From the NCBI GenBank assembly GCA_037783545.1, contig JBBELK010000052.1:496001-560000 (forward strand): a stretch of DNA of 64,000 nt, written 5' to 3'. Positions within the stretch are counted from its first letter, which is position 1, and each line of letters opens with the position of its first letter. The notes under the pieces were generated by a model that saw only the letters and a list, made by a program, of their open reading frames with translations, did not search any database and was not told the origin of the DNA. Positions 48,809-61,306 of this stretch are shown here, one piece after another. Both the position numbers and the translations under genes were made by a program. The DNA comes from Henricia sp. BOLD:AAB3569. Taxonomy: Eukaryota > Echinodermata > Asteroidea > Spinulosida > Echinasteridae.

Positions 48809-50576
48809 CATACCAAGTTACATTAGTGTGACGTAATTTGTTGATTTGTTATGAATTTTTGAATCTGGCAACCTATACCACAGCATACACACAGTGCAGT
48901 ATATACGAGTGTACATAAGCATGTACAATATGCATACATCTCTGCACTTCCCCCATATCCCATAGACAAAGCACACAGTCTGTCTCGCTGCTAGAAGGGT
49001 CGCTTGCAAAGCTTGGATCATCATCAAACTTGGTCACAATAAGGAACCCATAGTAAAGTACTATACCAAAGAGGTTACATCTTGATGACGTCACCAGGTG
49101 TCAGATTACATGTGTCTGAAATTTAATGACTTAAACATTCAAAAATTTGTAAAAATTCAACCGTTTGAGATACAAACTTTATTCTTTCGGCAATGGTCAT
49201 GACTATCGAAGGTCTAAATTTCATACACAGACATTGACCTTGAATCTTGCTTCCTATTGGTCGAAAACGAGGCTGCGTTGTCATTTAAAACTGGTAGCAG
49301 ATACCGAAATTGGGTCAACGTTGTTAGTCTCGGGACCCCTTGGGCATTACAAAAATACCAAAAGTTAAGTCGTCACACAAAAGAGCGCCCTCTAGCGGCA
49401 AGTTGAAAAATGGCCAAAACGCATTTTGAAGAGGTGTCTGTGGCGAAGTTTTTGCAAATTGGCCCAAAATTGGTGCATATGTTCACTGAGGGTCAGTGAA
49501 TATGCCCATACTTTCAAAAGTTTGATGACGTCACCAGGTGTCAAATTACACTCGGTTGAACATGCGTTCTTCTAACGGCTATATCTAGAGAACGAAAAGA
49601 CCGATGGGGGTAACATTTTGTGTTTTAGGCTTGTTGTGACTTGCTCTAATGCATATTGTCAGCAACATTTGGTGGCGTTAAGATGACGTCATCAAAAAAG
49701 CGCGCTTGTGCAGCATACATTATAGCCAAGGTTGTTTGACTTGGTGCAATGTGTATTATCAGCTAAATATTGTGATGTCACGATGACGTAATTAAATAAG
49801 AGTTCCTCAAGTATACATTAACCTAGGTTGTTTACTTCTTCCATTGGTCGTATGACCTTGAAACCTAGCAGGTGACTGGACCTGGTCATTAACAGGCATA
49901 TTACATGCGTGATTTGTTGATTTATTATGAATTTTGGAATTTTGTCACTGTGCATGTACATGTACATGTACATGTACGTATGTATTTACATTGTACAAAG
50001 TGTACATGTACGTATGTATTTACATTGTACAAAGTGTACATGTAGTATTATACAGCATGCAGTTTTACATGCATACAAACATACAAAAAAAGAAAAGCGG
50101 AAAGCCATATGCTCTGTTATCAACAGACATACTTCTAGTTTAGCTTTTTTTATTCTTCTCCCAAAACCCCATAGACAAAGCGCATGGTCTTTCTACCTGG
50201 CAAAATGGTCACTTGCAAAACTCGGATCATCATCAAACTTGGTCACAACAATCACCTCATAATGAAGTACTGCACAAATGTGTTTACATTTTGATGACGT
50301 AATCAGGTGTCAGATTACAAGCGTTTGAAATATATGGCCTTCAATATTAAAACTTCTGTAAAAATTCAACCGTTTGAGATACAAACTTTATTCCTTCGGC
50401 AATGGTCATGACTATCTAAGGTCTAAATTTCATACACAGACATTGACCTTGAATCTTGCTTCCTATTGGTCGAAAACGAGGCTGCCCTGTCATTTAAAAC
50501 TGGTAGCAGATACAGAGATCGGGTCAAAAGTGTTAGTCTCAAGACCTCTTGGGCATTCCAAAAATACCAAAAGTTA

Positions 50577-52540
50577 AGTTGTGACACGAAAGAGCGCCCT
50601 CTAGCGGCAAGTTGAAAAATGGCCAAAACCTATTTTGAAGAGATGTCTGTGGCGAAGTTTTTGCAAATTGGCCCAAAATTGGTGCATATGTTCACTGAGG
50701 GTCAGTGAACACGACCATACCTTCAAAAGTTTGATGACGTCACCAGGTGTCAAATTACACTCAGTTGAACATGCGTTCTTCTAACGGTTATATCTAGAGA
50801 ACGAAAAGGCCGATGGAGGTCAAATTTTGTGTTTTACGTTTGTTGTGACTTAGTCTAATGCATATAAGCAGCAAAATTTGGTGGCGTAACGATGACGTCA
50901 TCAAATAAGCCTGTTTGTGCAGCATACATTCGCCAAGGTCGTTCACTTTCTCTAATGGTCGTATGACCTTGAAACTTGGCAGGGACGTAGACTTGGTCAT
51001 TAATATATAACATACCAAGTTACATTAGTGTGACGTCCTTTGTTGATTTGTTATGATTTTTTAAATCTGGCAACCTATACCACAGCATACACACAGTGCA
51101 GTATATACGAGTGTACATAAGCATGTACAATATGCATACATCTGCACTACCCCATTTCCCATAGACAAAGCACCTAGTCTATCTCACTGCTAGAAGGGTC
51201 GCTTGCAAAGCTTGGATCATCATCAAACTTGGTCACAATAAGGAACCAATACTAAAGTACTATACAAAAGAGGTTACATCTTGATGACGTCACCAGGGGT
51301 CAGATTACATGTGTCTGAAATTTAATGCCTTAAAAATTCAAAAATCTGTAAAAATTCAACCGTTTGAGATACAAACATTTTTGTTTCGTCAATGGTCATG
51401 ACTATCCAAGGTCTAAATTTCATGCACAGACATCGACCTTGAATATTGCTTCCTATTGGTCGAAAACGAGGCTGCCCTGTCATTTAAAACTGATAGCAGA
51501 TACAGAGATCGGGTCAAAAGTGTTAGTCTCAAGACCTCTTGGGCATTCCAAAAATACCAAAAGTTAAGTTGTGACACGAAAGAGCGCCCTCTAGCGGCAA
51601 GTGGAAAAATGGCCAAAACCTATTTTGAAGAGATGTCTGTGGCGAAGTTTTTGCAAATTGGCCCAAAATTGGTGCATATGTTCACTGAGGGTCAGTCAAC
51701 ACGACCATACCTTCAAAAGTTTGATGACGTCACCAGGTGTCAAATTACACTCAGTTGAACATGCGTTCTTCTAACGGTTATATCTAGAGAACGAAAAGGC
51801 CGATGGAGGTCAAATTTTGTGTTTTACGTTTGTTGTGACTTAGTCTAATGCATATAAGCAGCAAAATTTGGTGGCGTAACGATGACGTCATCAAATAAGC
51901 CTGTTTGTGCAGCATACATTCGCCAAGGTCGTTCACTTTCTCTAATGGTCGTATGACCTTGAAACTTGGCAGGGACGTAGACTTGGTCATTAATATATAA
52001 CATACCAAGTTACATTAGTGTGACGTCCTTTGTTGATTTGTTATGATTTTTTAAATCTGGCAACCTATACCACAGCATACACACAGTGCAGTATATACGA
52101 GTGTACATAAGCATGTACAATATGCATACATCTGCACTACCCCATTTCCCATAGACAAAGCACCTAGTCTATCTCACTGCTAGAAGGGTCGCTTGCAAAG
52201 CTTGGATCATCATCAAACTTGGTCACAATAAGGAACCAATACTAAAGTACTATACCAAAGAGGTTACATCTTGATGACGTCACCAGGGGTCAGATTACAT
52301 GTGTCTGAAATTTAATGCCTTAAAAATTCAAAAATCTGTAAAAATTCAACCGTTTGAGATACAAACATTTTTGTTTCGTCAATGGTCATGACTATCCAAG
52401 GTCTAAATTTCATGCACAGACATCGACCTTGAATATTGCTTCCTATTGGTCGAAAACGAGGCTGCCCTGTCATTTAAAACTGATAGCAGATACAGAGATC
52501 GGGTCAAAAGTGTTAGTCTCAAGACCCCTTGGGCATTCCA
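50577..52540 (-). repeat. recent exact 990-bp monomer duplication
   Basis: The A-type monomer starting around 50.58 kb and the one 990 bp later are almost identical, including private variants such as GTTTTACGTTTG, CATTCGCCAAGG, AGCACCTAGTC and CATCGACC. Confidence 0.85.
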
Positions 52541-53039
52541 AAAATACCAAAAGTTAAGTCGTCACACGAAAGAGCGCCCTCTAGCGGCGAGTTGAAAGAT
52601 GGCCAAAACTTATTTTGAAGAGATGTTTGCGGCGAAGTTTTTGCTAATTGGCCCAAAATTGGTGTATATGGTCACTGAGGGTCAGTGAACATGCCCATAC
52701 CTTCAAAAGTTTGATGACGTCACCAGGTGTCAAATTACACTCAGTTGAACATTCGTTCTTCTAACGGTTATATCTAGACTACGAAAAGGCCGATAGAGGT
52801 CAAATTTTGTGTTTTAGGTTTGTAGTGACTTGTTCCAATGCATATTTTCAGCAAAATCTTGTGACGTCACGATGACGTCAACAAATAAGCGCGTTTGTGC
52901 AGCATAAATTAGCCAAGGTCGTTCACTTTCTGTATTGGTCGTATGACCTTGAAACCTAGCAGGTACGTAGACCTGGTCATTAACATGTAACATACCAAGT
53001 TACATTAGTATGACATGCATATTTTGTTGATTTATTATG

Positions 53040-53345
53040 AATTTTTAAATCTTGTCACTGTGCATGTACATGTACGGTATGCATTTACATTGTACAAAGT
53101 ATACATGTAGTATTATACAGCATGCAGTTTTCCATGCATACAAACATACAAAAAAAGAAAAGCGGAAAGCCATATGCTCTGTTATCAACAGACATACTTC
53201 TAGTCTTTTTTTATATGTTTGATGCATTTAAAACTGCATGCTGTATAATACTACATGTACACTTTGTACAATATAAATACATACCGTACATGTACATGTA
53301 CAGTATGCACAGTGACAAGATTCAAAAATTCATAATAAATCAACA
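53040..53345. repeat. second inversion point of the array (palindrome)
   Basis: About 53040-53150 (ATGAATTTTTAAATCTTGTC ... TTCCATGCATA) and 53221-53345 are reverse complements (TGATGCATTTAAAACTGC ... ATTCATAATAAATC). A spacer of about 70 bp, itself B-monomer sequence, separates them. The array is reversed to the left and forward to the right. Confidence 0.85.
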
Positions 53346-56300
53346 AATCATGCATGTAATACTAATGTAACTTGGTATGTTATATGTTAATGACCAAGTG
53401 TACGTCCCTGCTCGGTTTCAAGGTCATACGACCATTAGAGGAAGTGAACGACCTTGGCTAATGTATGCTGTACAAACGGGCTTATTTGATGACGTCATCG
53501 TTACGCCACCAAATTTTGCTGCTAATATGCGTTAGACCAAGTCACAACAAACCTGAAACAAAATATTTTACCTTCATCGGCCGTTTCGTTCTCTAGATAT
53601 AGCTGTTAAAAGGATGCACGTTCAAGCGAGTGTAATTTGACACATGGTGACGTCATCAAACTTTTGAAAGTATGGGCATATTCACTGACCCTCAGTGAAC
53701 ATATGCACCAATTTTGGGCCAATTTGCAAAAACTTCGCCACAGACATCTCTTCAAAATAGGTTTTGGCCATTTTTCAACTTGCCGCTAGAGGGCGCTCTT
53801 TCGTGTGACGACTTAACTTTTGGTATTTTTGTAATGCCCAAAGGGTCCCGAGACTAACAACGTTGACCCAATTTCGGTATCTGCTACCAATTTTAAATGA
53901 CAACGCAGCCTCGTTTTCGACCAATAGGAAGCAAGATTCAAGGTCATTGTCTCTGCATGAAATTTAGACATTGGATAGTCATGACCATTGCCGAAACAAA
54001 AATGTTTGTATCTCAAACGGTTGAATTTTTACAGATTTTTGAATTTGTAAGGCATTAAATTTCAGACACATGTAATCTGACCCCTGGTGACGTCATCAAG
54101 ATGTAACCTCTTTGGTATAGTACTTTAGTATGGGTTCCTTATTGTGACCAAGTTTGATGATGATCCAAGCTTTGCAAGCGACCCTTCTAGCAGCGAGATA
54201 GACTATGTGCTTTGTCTATGGGAAATTGGGTAGTGCAGATGTATGCATATTGTTCATGCTTATGTACACCCGTATATACTGCACTGTGTGTATGCTGTGG
54301 TATAGGTTGCCAGATTCAAAAATTCATAACAAATCAACAAAGGACGTCACACTAATGTAACTTGGTATGTTATATGTTAATGACCACGTCTACGTCCCTG
54401 CTCGGTTTCAAGGTCGTACGACCATTAGAGGAAGTGAACGACCTTGGCAAATGTATGCTGCACAAACGGGCTTATTTGATGACGTCATCGTTACGCCACC
54501 AAATTTTGCTGCTAATATGCATTAGACTAAGTCACAACAAACCTAAAACACAAAATTTAACCTCTATCGGCCTTTTCGTTCTCTATATTTAACCGTTAGA
54601 AGAACGCATGTTCAACTGAGTGTAATTTGACACCTGGTGACGTCATCAAACTTTTGAAGGTATGGGCATGTTCACTGACCCTCAGTGAACATATGCACCA
54701 ATTTTTGGCCAATTTGCAAAAACTTCGCCACAGACATCTCTTCAAAATAGGTTTTGGCCATTTTTCAACTTGCCGCTAGAGGGCGCTCTTTTGTGTCACG
54801 AATTAAATTTTGGTATTTTTGGAATGCCCAAGAGGTCTTGAGACTAACACTTTTGACCCGATCTCTGTATCTGCTACCAGTTTTAAATGACAGGGCAGCC
54901 TCGTTTTCGACCAATAGGAAGCAAGATTCAAGGTCAATGTCTGTGTATGAAATTTAGACCTTGGATAGTCATGACCATTGCCGAAAGAATAAAGTTTGTA
55001 TCTCAAACGGTTGAATTTTTACAGAAGTTTCAATTTGAAGGCCATATATTTCAAACGCTTGTAATCTGACACCTGATGACGTCATCAAAATGTAAACACA
55101 TTTGTGCAGTACTTCATTATGAGGTGATTGTTGTGACCAAGTTTGATGATGATCCGAGCTTTGCAAGTGACTATTTTGCCAGGCCGAAAGACCATGCGCT
55201 TTGTCTATGGGGTTTTGGGAGAAGAATAAAAAAAGCTAAACTAGAAGTATGTCTGTTGATAACAGAGCATATGGCTTTCCGCTTTTTGTATTGTTTATGT
55301 TTGTATGCATGTAAAACTGCATGTTGTATAATACTACATGTACACTCTGTACACTCTGCTACCAGTTTTAAATGATAAGGCAGCCTCGTTTTCGACTAAG
55401 AGGAAGCAAGATTCAAGGTCATTGTCTGTGCATAAAATTTAGACCTTGGATAGTCATGACCAGTATCGAAGGAAACAAGTTCGTATCTCAAACGGTTAAA
55501 TATTTACAGATTTTTGAATTTGTAAGGCATTAAATTTCAGGCGCATTTAATCTGACACCTGGTGACGTCATCAAGATGTAACAACTTTGGTAAAGTACTT
55601 TACTATGGGTTCCTTATTGTGACCAAGTTTGATGATGATCCAAGCTTTGCAAGCGACCCTTCTAGCAGCGAGATAGACTATGTGCTTTGTCTATGGGATA
55701 TGGGGTAGTGCAGATGTATGCATATTGTACATGCTTATGTACATGAATATATACTGCACTGTGTGTATGCTGTAGTATAGGTTGCCAGATTCAAAAATTC
55801 ATAACAAATCAACAAATGACGTCACACTAATGTAACTTGGTATGTTATATGTTAATGACCAAGTCTACGTCCCTGCAAGGTTTCAAGGTCATACGACCAA
55901 TAGAGGAAGTGAACGACCTTGGCTAATATATGCTGCACAAACGCGCTTATTTGATGACGTCATCGTTACGCTAACAAATTTTTTCTGATAATATGCATTA
56001 TATTAAGTCACAACAATACTAAAACACAAAATTTGACCTCCATCGGCCTTTTCGTTCTCTAGATATAGCCGTTAGAAGAACGCATGTTCAACTGAGTGTA
56101 ATTTGACACCTGGTGACGTCATCAAACTTTTGAAGGTATGGGCATGTTCACTGACCCTCAGTCAACATATCCACCAATTTTGGGCCAACTTGCAAAAACT
56201 TCGCCACAGACATCTCTTGAAAACGCGTTTTGGCCATTTTTCAACTTGCCGCTAGAGGGCGCTCTTTCGTGTGACGACCTAACTTTTGGTATTTTTTGTA

Positions 56301-59300
56301 TGCCCAAGGGGTCCTGAGACTAACACTTTTGACCGGATCTCGGTATCTGCTACCAATTTTAAATGACAACGCAGCCTCGTTTTCGACCAATAGGAAGCAA
56401 GATTCAAGGTCATTGTCTCTGCATGAAATTTAGACATTGGATAGTCATGACCATTGCCGAAACAAAAATGTTTGTATCTCAAACGGTTGAATTTTTACAG
56501 ATTTTTGAATTTTTAAGGCATTAAATTTCAGACACATGTAATCTGACCCCTGGTGACGTCATCAAGATGTAACCTCTTTGGTATAGTACTTTAGTATGTG
56601 TTCCTTATTGTGACCAAGTTTAATGATGATCCAAGCTTTGCAAGCGACCCTTCTAGCAGCGAGACAGACTATGTGCTTTGTCTATGGGATATGGGGAAGT
56701 GCAGATGTATGCATATTGTACATGCTTATGTACACGCATATATACTGCACTGTGTGTATGCTTTAGTATAGGTTGCCAGATTCAAAAATTCATAACAAAT
56801 CAACAAAGGACGTCACACTAATGTAACTTGGTATGTTATATGTCAATGACCAAGTCTACGTCCCTGCTAGGTTTCAAGGTCATATGCCCATTAGAGGAAG
56901 TGAACGACCTTGGCAAATGTATGCTGCACAAACGGGCTTATTTGATGACGTCATCGTTACGCCACCAAATTTTGCTGCTAATATGCATTAGATCAAGTCA
57001 CAACAAACCTAAAACACAAAATTTGACCTCCATCGGCCTTTTCGTTCTCTAGATATAACCGTTAGAAGAACACATGTTCAACTGAGTGTAATTTGACACC
57101 TGGTGACGTCATCAAACTTTTGAAGGTATGGGCATGTTCACTGACCCTCAGTGAACATATGCACCAATTTTGGGCCAATTTGCAAAAACTTCGCCACAGA
57201 CATATCTTCAAAATAGGTTTTGGCCATTTTTCAACTTGCCGCTAGAGGGCGCTCTTTCGTGTCACGACTTAACTTTTGGTATTTTTGGAATGCCCAAGAG
57301 GTCTTGAGACTAACACTTTTGACCCGATCTCTGTATCTGCTACCAGTTTTAAATGACAGGGCAGCCTCGTTTTCGACCAATAGGAAGCAAGATTCAAGGT
57401 CAATGTCTGTGTATGAAATTTAGACCTTGGATAGTCATGACCATTGCCGAAAGAATAAAGTTTGTATCTCAAACGGTTGAATTTTTACAGAAGTTTCAAT
57501 TTGAAGGCCATATATTTCAAACGCTTGTAATCTGACACCTGATGACGTCATCAAAATGTAAACACATTTGTGCAGTACTTCATTATGAGGTGATTGTTGT
57601 GACCAAGTTTGATGATGATCCGAGCTTTGCAAGTGACCATTTTGCCAGGCCGAAAGACCATGCGCTTTGTCTATGAGGTTTTGGGAGAAGAATAAAAAAA
57701 GCTAAAAACTAGAGGTATGTCTGTTGATAACAGAGCATATGGCTTTCCGCTTTTGTTTTTATGTATGTTTGTATGCATGTAGGACTGCATGCTGTATAAT
57801 ACTACATGTACACTTTGTACAATGTAAATGCATACCGTACATGTACATGTACATGTACAGTGACAAGATCCTCAGACTAACACTTTTGACCCGATCTCGG
57901 TATCTGCTACCAATTTTAAATGACAGGGCAGCCTCGATTTCGACCAATAGGAAGCAAGATTCAAGGTCAATGTCGGTGTATGAAATTTAAACCTTAGATA
58001 GTCATGACCATTGCCGAAAGAATAAAGTTTGTATCTCAAACGGTTGAATTTGTACAGATTTTTGAATTTTTAAGTCATTAAATTTCAGACACATGTAATC
58101 TGACACCTGGTGACGTCATCAAGATGTAACCTCTTTGGTATAGTACTTTACTATGGGTTCCTTATTGTGACCAAGTTTGAAGATGATCCAAGCTTTGCAA
58201 GCGACCCTTCTAGCAGCGAGACAGACTATGTGCTTTGTCTATGGGATATGGCGTAGTGCAGATGTATGCATATTGTATATGCTGATGTATACTCAATATG
58301 CTGCACAGTGTGTATGCTGTAGTATAGGTTGCCAGATTAAAAAATTCATAACAAATCAACAAATGACGTCACACTAATGTAACTTGGTATGTTACATGTC
58401 AATGACCTAGTCTGCGTCCCTGCTAGGTTTCAAGGTCATACGACCATTAGAGGAAGTGAACGACCTTGGCTAATGCATGCTGCACAAACGGGCTTATTTG
58501 ATGACGTCATCGTTACGCCACCAAATTTTGCTGCTAATATGCATTAGAACAAGTCACAACAAACCTAAAACACAAAATTTGACCTCCATCGGCCTTTTCG
58601 TTCTCTAGATATAACCGTTAAAAGAACGCATGTTCAACTGAGTGTAATTTGACACCTGGTGACGTCATCAAACTTTTGAAGGTATGGGCGTGTTCACTGA
58701 CCCTCAGTGAACATATGCACCGATTTTGGGCCAATTTGCAAAAACTTCGCCACAGACATCTCTTCAAAATAGGTTTTGGCCATTTTTCAACTTGCCGCTA
58801 GAGGGCGCTCTTTCGTGTCACGACTTAACTTTTGGTATTTTTGGAATGCCCAAGAGGTCTTGAGACTAACACTTTTGACCCAATCTCGGTATCTGCTACC
58901 AGTTTTAAATGACGACGCAGCCTCGTTTTCGACCAATAGGAAGCAAGATTCAAGGTCATTGTCTGTGCATGAAAATTAGACATTGGATAGTCATGACCAT
59001 TGCCGAAACAAAAATGTTTGTTTCTCAAACGGTTGAATTTTTACAGATTTTTGAATTTTTAAGGCATTAAATTTCAGACACATGTAATCTGACACCTGGT
59101 GACGTCATCAAGATGTAACCTCTTTGGTATAGTACTTTACTATGAGTTCCTTATTGTGACCAAGTTTGATGATGATCCAAGCTTTGCAAGCGACCCTTCT
59201 AGCAGCGAGATAGACTATGTGCTTTGTCTATGGGATATGGGTAGTGCAGATGTATGCAGATTGTACATGCTTATGTACACTCGTATATACTGCACTGTGT

Positions 59301-60246
59301 GTATGCTGTAGTATAGGTTGCCAGATTCAAAAATTCATAACAAATCAACAAATGACGTCACACTAATGTAACTTGGTATGTTATATGTTAATGACCAAGT
59401 CTACGTCCCTGCTAGGTTTCAAGGTCATACGCCCATTAGAGGAAGTGAACGACCTTGGCTAATGTATGCTGCACAAACGGGATTATTTGATGACGTCATC
59501 GTTACGCCACCAAATTTTGCTGCTAATATGCATTAGACCAAGTCACAACAAACCTAAAACACAAAATTTGACCTTCATCGGCCTTTTCGTTCTCTAGATA
59601 TAACCGTTAGAAGAACGCATGTTCAACTGAGTGTAATTTGACACCTGGTGACGTCATCAAACTTTTGAAGGTATGGGCGTGTTCACTGACCCTCAGTGAA
59701 CATATGCACCAATTTTGGGCCAATTTGCCAAAACTTCGCCACAGACATCTCTTCAAAATAGGTTTTGGCCATTTTTCAACTTGCCGCTAGAGGGCGCCCT
59801 TTCGTGTCACGACTTAACTTTTGGTATTTTTGGAATGCCCAAGAGGTCTTGAGACTAACACTTTTGACCCGATCTCTGTATCTGCTACCAGTTTTAAATG
59901 ACAGGGCAGCCTCGTTTTCGACCAATAGGAAGCAAGATTCAAGGTCAATGTCTGTGTATGAAATTTAGACCTTGGATAGTCATGACCATTGCCGAAGGAA
60001 TAAAGTTTGTATCTCAAACGGTTGAATTTTTACAGAAGTTTCAATTTGAAGGCCATATATTTCAAACGCTTGTAATCTGACACCTGATGACGTCATCAAA
60101 ATGTAAACACATTTGTGCAGTACTTCACTATGAGGTGATTGTTGTGACCAAGTTTGATGATGATCCGAGCTTTGCAAGTGACCATTTTGCCAGGCCGAAA
60201 GACCATGCGCTTTGTCTATGGGGTTTTGGGAGAAGAATAAAAAAAG

Positions 60247-60247
<1 letters not shown>

Positions 60248-60289
<42 letters not shown>

Positions 60290-60738
60290 GAACAGTTTCA
60301 AAGGCTTTCCGCAGGAGTGCGGAAAGCCAAAAAAAAAAAAAAAAAAATCAGAACAGTTTCAAAGGCTTTCCGCAGGAGTGCGGAAAGCCAAAAAAAAAAA
60401 AAAAAATCAGAACAGTTTCAAAGGCTTTCCGCAGGAGTGCGGAAAGCCAAAAAAAAAAAAAAAAAAAAATCAGAACAGTTTCAAAGGCTTCCGCAGGAGT
60501 GCGGAAAGCCAAAAAAAAATCAGAACAGTTTCAAAGGCTTTCCGCAGGAGTGCGGAAAGCCAAAAAAAAAAAAAAAAAAAAAAAAATCAGAACAGTTTCA
60601 AAGGCTTTCCGCAGAAGTGCGGAAAGCCAAAAATCAGAACAGTTTCAAAGGCTTTCCGCAGAAGTGCGGAAAGCCAAAAAAAAAAAAAAAAAATCAGAAC
60701 AGTTTCAAAGGCTTTCCGCAGGAGTGCGGAAAGCCAAT
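60248..60738 (+). repeat. hairpin/poly(A) minisatellite at the right edge of the array (8 units)
   Basis: Eight units of the 42-bp sequence (starts near 60287, 60347, 60407, 60469, 60519, 60587, 60634, 60692) separated by A runs of 3 to about 40. Two units carry GCAGAAGTGC instead of GCAGGAGTGC in the loop, and one lacks a T. The apparent long lysine-rich frame across it is an artefact of the A runs. The array stops directly after the last unit. Confidence 0.9.
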
Positions 60739-61306
60739 AAAAGAAACAACGACGCCCTCCGTTTTCCAGTCCAATGCATGGTATTCGTCATGACCTGAAA
60801 AGCTTGGTACACAATGTTGGCTGTGCCATTCCCGTACGCAGGGATCTCATTTTCACACACACAGCGTGACCCACACACGGTATATACATGCACAATTCCC
60901 AGTTAGCGATACTGTTTCCGTACACATACCACACATATTAGGGCTGTATTCTTCTGATAAATTTATATTAATTCAGTTGTCCGTCTGCGTTGTTTACATG
61001 ATTTCATTATTATTCTACATATAACTCCTTTCATAGCCAAGCAGTACATGTATACATAAATTTGTGAAGTGATTTGCCCACATGCCAAAAGGACGTGTTC
61101 CAACTGACCGCTGTGTACTTTTCCTTGACCAGTTGAGTCGTACACACACACAAGTGATTTTATGGGACTTTTGCCGTGAAACTTTTCCATACCAACAAGA
61201 CTATTTAATAGGTGCTGGGTGCACACTTAAATGTCATGCACTTCGTCGTTTCTGTAACTGTGCTAACTACTACAATGTTTTATTGTGGATGGCTGATGAC
61301 AATTAC
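60739..61306 (-). other. intron between array and Ig-a exon 1
   Basis: No coding sequence or repeat family was recognised. The donor of the Ig-a exon (G|GTAATT) lies at 61307/61306. Confidence 0.45.

Larger units (their letters stand above)
26115..60738. repeat. ~34.6-kb satellite-like array of 0.78-1.1 kb monomers with higher-order structure
   Basis: About 32 monomer copies, tracked by the string AACTTGGTATGTTA and its complement and by the CTAGAGGGCGC motif. Size classes: A about 990 bp, C about 780 bp (A with a ~210-bp internal deletion), and B about 1095 bp (with an alternative segment CTAGAGGTATGTCTGTTGAT ... CATGCTGTATAATACTAC). Orientation is forward from 26.1 to 30.06 kb, reverse from 30.38 to 53.2 kb, and forward again to 60.74 kb. 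Open frames of 60-107 codons recur on both strands simply because the DNA repeats. The array lies wholly within the intron splitting Ig domain 1. Confidence 0.9.

Noticed and set aside
26551..60017. Recurrent 60-107-codon open frames, such as the 67-codon pair on opposite strands
   Set aside because: They overlap on both strands, recur only because the DNA repeats, lack starts or domains of known type, and vary at all codon positions as far as can be seen.
26115..60738. CRISPR-like or bacterial repeat array
   Set aside because: Monomers are near 1 kb, spacers are absent, and the context is a spliced animal gene.
60087..60798. Lysine-rich open frames of 99 to 217 codons
   Set aside because: Produced by poly(A) runs and the repeated 42-bp unit; several frames are open together.
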